Origin: Gluconacetobacter tumulisoli
GTDB taxonomy: Bacteria > Pseudomonadota > Alphaproteobacteria > Acetobacterales > Acetobacteraceae
Direction of reading: 5' to 3'
NCBI RefSeq assembly: GCF_014174155.1
Contig: NZ_JABEQM010000001.1
Coordinates: 434,001-498,000 of the forward strand
DNA length: 64,000 nucleotides
Of this stretch, positions 59,634 to 64,000 are shown piece by piece. Position 1 is the first letter of the stretch, and every line of letters begins with the position of its first letter. The position numbers and the translations under genes are program-made. The notes beneath the pieces are model-generated. The model was not told where the DNA came from, searched no databases, and worked only from the letters and a program-made list of their open reading frames with translations.

Positions 59634-61112
59634 TTATACCATGTCCTCGTGCCATTGATGGCCGCTGCGCGCCAGCAGCGCCTTCGCCGCGGCCGGGCCC
59701 CAGCTGCCGGCGGGGTAGGATTCCAGCGGCACCTTGTTCTCGCTCCAGCCCTTCAGGATCGGATCGGCCCAGCGCCATGCGGCCTCGACCTCGTCACGGC
59801 GGATGAACAGCACCGGGTCGCCGCGCACGACGTCCAGCAGCAGCCGCTCGTAGGCGTCCGGATAGCGGGTGCTGAATGCCGTTTCGAAGGCGATGTCGAT
59901 GTCGGCCCGGCGCAGGGCCAGGGAATCGGTCGGCGTCGGATCCTTGGTCGAAACCGACAGCGTCACGCCTTCATCGGGCTGGATGCGGATGACCAGCCGG
60001 TTCGCATCGGGGCGGGTCGGGAAGATCGACCACGGGGCGGCCTTGAACTGGATGACGATCTCGCTGCACTTCTCGGCCATCCGCTTGCCCGACCGCAGGT
60101 AGAAGGGCACCGTGCCCCAGCGCCAGGAATGGATTTCGGCCCGGATGGCGACGTAGGTCTCGGTGCTGCTGGTCGCGTCCTGGCCCAGATCCTCCAGGTA
60201 GCTCGGCAGGGTCTTGTCGCCATTCTTGCCGCGCGTGTACTGGCCGCGCACCGTAAAGGTCGCAACGTCTTCCGGTGAGATGGGGCGCAGGGCGTGCAGC
60301 ACCTTGAGCTTCTCGTTGCGCAGGCTGTCGGCCTCCAGCGAGCCCGGCGGGTCCATCGCGACCAGGCACAGCACCTGCAGCAGATGGTTCTGGATCATGT
60401 CGCGCAGCGCGCCCGACTTGTCATAATACGGACCGCGTCCCTCGACGCCTACCGTCTCGGCCGCCGTGATCTGGATATAGTCGATCGCGTCGCTGGACCA
60501 CAGCCGTTCGAACACCGGGTTGGCGAAGCGCAGCGCGATCAGGTTCTGGACCGTTTCCTTGCCCAGGTAGTGGTCGATGCGGAAGATATGGTTTTCCGGG
60601 AAATGCTTGCCGACCCCGTCATTGATGGCGTCGGCGCTGAGCAGGTCGGTGCCGATCGGCTTTTCCAGCACGACCCGGGACTGCGGCGTCACCAGGCCCT
60701 GGTTGCTCAGGTTCTCGCAGATCTGGCCGTACAGGCCGGGCGCGGTCGCCAGGTAATAGACCCGGATGCGGTCGGCGGGCGTTTCGGCCAGCAGGGATTT
60801 CAGCGCGGGCCAGGTGCTGTCGGCCTCGGCGCCGTTCAGGCTGACGTAATGGACCAGGTCCAGGAAACGGCGCGCCGTGTCGTCGTTCAGGTCTTCCGCC
60901 TTGACGAAATTCCGCAGTGCCTTCTCGGCGCGGGCCTGATAATCCTCGCGCGACAGCGGGGAGCGCGCGGTGCCGATGATCCGGGAATCGTCGGGGATCT
61001 GCCCGTCGCGATAGCGGTAGTAGAGCGCCGGCAGCAATTTGCGCATCGTCAGGTCGCCGGTTGCCCCGAACACAATGTAGTCGAACGTATCCACGGGTGG
61101 GAGCTGAGCCAT
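59634..61112 (-). CDS. zwf: Glucose-6-phosphate 1-dehydrogenase
   Basis: This 492-residue enzyme oxidises glucose-6-phosphate to 6-phosphogluconolactone and reduces NADP or NAD. The cofactor motif is [18 protein letters not shown], the active-site motif RIDHYLGKE, and the substrate-binding EKPIGTD is intact. AGGAGG lies 9 bases before ATG 61112. In acetic acid bacteria this feeds the pentose phosphate pathway. Confidence 0.95.
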   Translation of the reverse strand: MAQLPPVDTFDYIVFGATGDLTMRKLLPALYYRYRDGQIPDDSRIIGTARSPLSREDYQARAEKALRNFVKAEDLNDDTARRFLDLVHYVSLNGAEADSTWPALKSLLAETPADRIRVYYLATAPGLYGQICENLSNQGLVTPQSRVVLEKPIGTDLLSADAINDGVGKHFPENHIFRIDHYLGKETVQNLIALRFANPVFERLWSSDAIDYIQITAAETVGVEGRGPYYDKSGALRDMIQNHLLQVLCLVAMDPPGSLEADSLRNEKLKVLHALRPISPEDVATFTVRGQYTRGKNGDKTLPSYLEDLGQDATSSTETYVAIRAEIHSWRWGTVPFYLRSGKRMAEKCSEIVIQFKAAPWSIFPTRPDANRLVIRIQPDEGVTLSVSTKDPTPTDSLALRRADIDIAFETAFSTRYPDAYERLLLDVVRGDPVLFIRRDEVEAAWRWADPILKGWSENKVPLESYPAGSWGPAAAKALLARSGHQWHEDMV

Positions 61113-61366
61113 CGAAGCGGCCTCCTGCAAGGTTCTGATTGTTGCAATTGGGCGGCGCGCGGGCGCGCGTAGGCCGGCACCCTTGCCGTGGAGACGACCT
61201 GCCTTCGTTGGGTTTGGGCCGAGCCCCCCTTGGCTGTCAAGTTGCCATTGACCGGCCGCCACCGTCACGATAAGCCCGCCGTTCCCTTCGCGCCCGGCCT
61301 GGTTTTCCATGTCTGCCGGGCCGGGCGGGCGAGGTTCCAACCACGATGCTGGAGGCATGCGGTTCC

Positions 61367-61639
61367 ATGGATGCGGAAAATTTTGCAGGCGACGACAAGG
61401 CGGCGGTCGGTGGAATCGCGGCGGACCGGCTGCGCAGCATCATCGAGCGGGTCGAGCGCCTGGAAGAGGAACGCAAGGCCCTGGCCGGCGACATCAAGGA
61501 CATCTTCACCGAGGCGAAATCCGCCGGCTTCGACGTGAAGGTCATTCGCCAGATCATCCGCCAGCGCAAGCAGGAGCCCGCCGAGGTGGAAGAGCAGGAG
61601 ACCCTGCTGGACATCTATCGTCGCGCCCTGGGTATGTGA
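61367..61639 (+). CDS. gapR: GapR-like DUF2312 nucleoid-associated protein
   Basis: This 90-residue all-helical protein reads AADRLRSIIERVERLEEERKALAGDIKDIFTEAKSAGFDVKVIRQIIRQRKQEP, the DUF2312 signature. The Caulobacter member GapR is known to bind overtwisted DNA ahead of the replication fork. ATG 61367 gives the usual length; an in-frame ATG at 61346 would add 7 residues. The name is by family. Confidence 0.88.
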   Translation: MDAENFAGDDKAAVGGIAADRLRSIIERVERLEEERKALAGDIKDIFTEAKSAGFDVKVIRQIIRQRKQEPAEVEEQETLLDIYRRALGM

Positions 61640-61737
61640 CATTCTGGGCATGTGACGTTCAACGGGACCCTTGCGCCGGACGGGGCTGATCTGGTCAGAC
61701 TGGCGTTCGGATCCGTTCATTTTCTGGTCGTGTGCCG

Positions 61738-62421
61738 ATGCCGTTCCCGTTTTCCGACTGGATGCCCTGGTGGCTGCAGCTGACGCTGCTGATCGCCGGG
61801 ACGTTGTTCGCCTTCGTGTGGCTGCTGATGCCCTTTGCCGTCTTCGGCCTCAAGGGGCGGCTGGACGCCATTGCGCTGCAACTCGAGGATTTGCAGGCCG
61901 AATTGCGGGTCCTGGCCCTGGCGCCCGAGGACCGGCGTCCCGCGATGGCCGCCCCGCCGCGCGTGGCCGTCGCCCCGGTGGTGGAACCGGTGCCCCCGCC
62001 GGCACGCCTGGCAGAGCCCCCCGTCGGCAGCCGGGTCAGCGATGCCTACGTGCCCCGCCCCGAACGCCCGGTGGCGCCCCGTCCGACCCGGTTCGACCCC
62101 CCGCCCGCAGTCGAGGTCCCGCGTTCGCCGCCGCCGGTGGAACCACCGCCAGCCGCCCCGCCGCGCCCCGCGCTCCGTGCCCCGCTGGAGGATGCCCGGC
62201 CCATGCCGTGGCACGACCGGCCGGTGGCCCCGCCGTCCGATCCCCTGCCGTCCGCGGGCCCGCGGCGGACCCCGTCCGTCGAGCGTTCCCCGATGACGGA
62301 CCGGGGAATGGATCCCAGGCAGGTGGACCGCGGGTCGGCCGATCGGGGACATGCCGATGACGAATGGGGCGCGCGGCGTCCCCGGTCGGAACCGACCCTG
62401 CGCTGGCCACCCCGAACCTGA
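61738..62421 (+). CDS. Single-span membrane protein with long Pro/Arg-rich tail
   Basis: This 227-residue product has one hydrophobic segment (WWLQLTLLIAGTLFAFVWLLMPFAVF) near the start, a short helix (LDAIALQLEDLQAELRVLAL), and then about 150 residues rich in Pro, Arg and Ala without domains. The tail looks disordered. A GTG at 61732 is an alternative start. I do not recognise it; it could be an envelope-anchoring or scaffold protein. Confidence 0.65.
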   Translation: MPFPFSDWMPWWLQLTLLIAGTLFAFVWLLMPFAVFGLKGRLDAIALQLEDLQAELRVLALAPEDRRPAMAAPPRVAVAPVVEPVPPPARLAEPPVGSRVSDAYVPRPERPVAPRPTRFDPPPAVEVPRSPPPVEPPPAAPPRPALRAPLEDARPMPWHDRPVAPPSDPLPSAGPRRTPSVERSPMTDRGMDPRQVDRGSADRGHADDEWGARRPRSEPTLRWPPRT

Positions 62422-62422
62422 G

Positions 62423-62436
62423 CCGCCTGCAGGCGG
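62423..62436 (+). terminator. Perfect palindromic hairpin after the membrane protein gene
   Basis: CCGCCTGCAGGCGG begins one base after the stop codon and is a perfect 14-bp palindrome (5-bp stem, TGCA loop), followed by ACTTTG. It may be a weak terminator. Confidence 0.4.
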
Positions 62437-62616
62437 ACTTTGACGGAACGAATACTGAATTTCCGGCGGTCCGGCGGCGCTGTGCGGCGGGTAGCCAGGT
62501 GTTCGTCCGGAGATTCGGCCTGGCGACGAGGGCACCCTTATGGGCCGCCCGTCGCGAAGCACGGAAAACGCGTGGCATATCGCCGCCAGACCGAATGTCC
62601 GGACGGAGTTAAGGGA

Positions 62617-63744
62617 CTATCTCAGGACCAGGTCGTCGCGGTGGATCATTTCGTCGCGGCCGCGCCAGCCCAGCAGGCCCTCGATATCGTCCGAGCGGTG
62701 GCCGGCGATCTGGCGCGCATCGGCGGCGCCGTAGGCCGACAGGCCGCGCGCGACCTCGCGGCCATCCCGATCCGTCACCACCACCAGGTCCCCGCGTTCG
62801 AACGTGCCGGTCACGCTATGGACGCCGGCCGGCAGCAGGGATGATCCCGCCGCCAGCGCATGGCACGCGCCCGCATCGATCGCCAGGCTGCCCGCGGGCG
62901 CCAACCCGCCGGCGATCCAGCGCTTGCGCGCCGAGCGTCCATCGGGTGCGGGCAGGAACCACGAACAGCGCGCGCCGTCCAGCAGGCGCGACAGTGGCCG
63001 CATGTCCTTGCCAATGGTGATGACCATGGCGCATCCGGCCTGCGTCGCGATCCGCGCCGCCATCAGCTTGGTCCGCATGCCGCCCGAGGAATAGCCGGGC
63101 GGCGGCGCGCCGCCCATCGCCTCGATCTCGTCGGTCAGGGCCGTGATGACGGGCAGGTGTCGCGCGGCGGGGTCGGTACGGGGGTCGGCGGTGTACAGGC
63201 CGTCGATGTCGGACAGCAGGACCAGCTGGTCCGCGCCCGTCATCTCGGCCACGCGGGCGGCGAGGCGGTCATTGTCGCCGAAGCGGATCTCGGTCGTCGC
63301 GATCGCGTCGTTCTCGTTGATGACGGGAATGCAGCCCAGGCCCAGCAGCGTGTCCAGGGTGGCGCGGGCGTTGAGGTAGCGGCGGCGATCCTCGGTATCC
63401 CCCGGCGTCAGCAGCATCTGGGCCGCGACCAGCCCGTGGGCCGACAGCGCGTCGGCCCAGGCCTGGGCCAGGCGGATCTGCCCGACCGAGGCCGCGGCCT
63501 GCTTTTCCTCCAGCCGCAGGGTGCGCCGGGTCAGGCCCAGGCTGTGCCGCGCCAGCGCGATCGCGCCGGAGGAGACGACGATGACATCAGCCCCGTTCGC
63601 CCGCAGGGCAGCGATGTCGCGGGCGACGCTGTCCAGCCAGGTCGTGCGGGGCGCTGCCCGGTCCGGATCGACCACCAGCGCGCTGCCGATCTTGACGACG
63701 ACGCGGCGGGCGGCCTTCAGGTCCGGCAGGACAATGGAGGTCAT
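62617..63744 (-). CDS. proB: Glutamate 5-kinase
   Basis: This 375-residue enzyme phosphorylates glutamate in proline synthesis. The kinase domain has [34 protein letters not shown] and [23 protein letters not shown]-terminal PUA domain ([29 protein letters not shown]) follows. Its ATG overlaps the obgE stop (ATGA). Confidence 0.96.
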   Translation of the reverse strand: MTSIVLPDLKAARRVVVKIGSALVVDPDRAAPRTTWLDSVARDIAALRANGADVIVVSSGAIALARHSLGLTRRTLRLEEKQAAASVGQIRLAQAWADALSAHGLVAAQMLLTPGDTEDRRRYLNARATLDTLLGLGCIPVINENDAIATTEIRFGDNDRLAARVAEMTGADQLVLLSDIDGLYTADPRTDPAARHLPVITALTDEIEAMGGAPPPGYSSGGMRTKLMAARIATQAGCAMVITIGKDMRPLSRLLDGARCSWFLPAPDGRSARKRWIAGGLAPAGSLAIDAGACHALAAGSSLLPAGVHSVTGTFERGDLVVVTDRDGREVARGLSAYGAADARQIAGHRSDDIEGLLGWRGRDEMIHRDDLVLR

Positions 63745-64000
63745 GTCGCGGCGCCGTGGTCCGTGGTGCCATGGTCGGCGACGCCGGGGGCGGGACCGGC
63801 CTCGCGTTCCGCCTCGCGGGTCGCGGTGACGCGATCCTGAAGCAGGCGCAGGACGGCGTCCACGCCCTGCCGCGTGGCGCCGGAGAGGGTAACGACCGGC
63901 TGGCCGCTGGCCTTTTCCAGCGCCCGGCGGCGGCTGGAAATCTGCTGCGGCGTCATGGCGTCGGTCTTGTTCAGGGCGATGATTTCCGGCTTGTGGGCCA
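63741..64000 (-). CDS. obgE: Obg GTPase, C-terminal part (cut by window edge)
   Basis: The 86 codons in the window begin inside [20 protein letters not shown], which holds the G4 motif NKTD, then [20 protein letters not shown] (G5) and an acidic-poor C-terminus EREAGPAPG. Obg is a ribosome-associated GTPase. The obgE-proB order with an ATGA overlap is common in alphaproteobacteria. Confidence 0.92.
   Translation of the reverse strand, partial: AHKPEIIALNKTDAMTPQQISSRRRALEKASGQPVVTLSGATRQGVDAVLRLLQDRVTATREAEREAGPAPGVADHGTTDHGAAT

Overview
The window is 64 kb of dense, high-G+C bacterial chromosome (roughly two-thirds G+C by eye). A complete division and cell wall (dcw) cluster, ftsZ followed by lpxC, an NDUFS4-like complex I subunit, GapR, a Tat-exported Rieske subunit of the bc1 complex and MetXW point to an alphaproteobacterium. 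The overall mix suggests Acetobacteraceae (acetic acid bacteria, Gluconacetobacter-like). The family assignment is inference; no 16S rRNA gene is present.

Layout. 1-7.5 kb: housekeeping genes (pdxH fragment, fabI-aroC, an OsmC-like protein, metXW, a BadF-type sugar kinase, a DEAD-box helicase). 7.5-14.4 kb: an accessory patch holding a decayed IS701-family element with an IS5-family element inserted exactly in its flanking target duplication, a deleted SDR oxidoreductase remnant, tRNA-Ser, a polyol permease, an AT-rich island with one small ORF, and a 2-oxoglutarate/Fe(II) oxygenase divergent from a LysR regulator. 14.4-18.3 kb: tRNA-Arg, an NDUFS4-like gene and tRNA-Pro in tight tandem, then csaA-gpt-murQ, an MFS exporter and tRNA-Asn. 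19.7-27.5 kb: the most interesting region. A BMP-type (nucleoside-like) ABC importer, a nicotinamidase, a Rieske-less mononuclear-iron oxygenase, a free-standing Rieske protein and a GST-like protein form two divergent, tightly coupled operons around a possible sigma-54 promoter. 27.7-29.4 kb: two exported cupins and a VOC protein. 29.4-36.9 kb: a CorC/HlyC-type protein, ligA, recN, bamD, lpxC. 37.0-56.6 kb: ftsZ, ftsA, ftsQ, ddl, murB, murC, murG, ftsW, murD, mraY, murF, murE, ftsI, ftsL, rsmH, mraZ, all read leftward, mostly with start/stop overlaps, from a promoter carrying a tandem MraZ operator. 56.9-64 kb: rnpB, an HSL-family esterase, a lone petA, zwf, gapR, a proline-rich membrane protein, and proB-obgE (obgE cut by the window end).

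How the genes work together. The dcw block makes the lipid II precursors (murE, F, D, C, B, ddl), the membrane steps (mraY, murG), septal synthesis (ftsW, ftsI) and the divisome scaffold (ftsZ, A, Q, L). murQ and the BadF-family kinase can recycle amino sugars from the same wall. The 19.7-27.5 kb locus looks like uptake plus attack on a nitrogen heterocycle or nucleoside-like compound. It resembles the divided architecture of the caffeine N7-demethylase NdmCDE, but the electron-transfer reductase is not in the window and the substrate is unknown.
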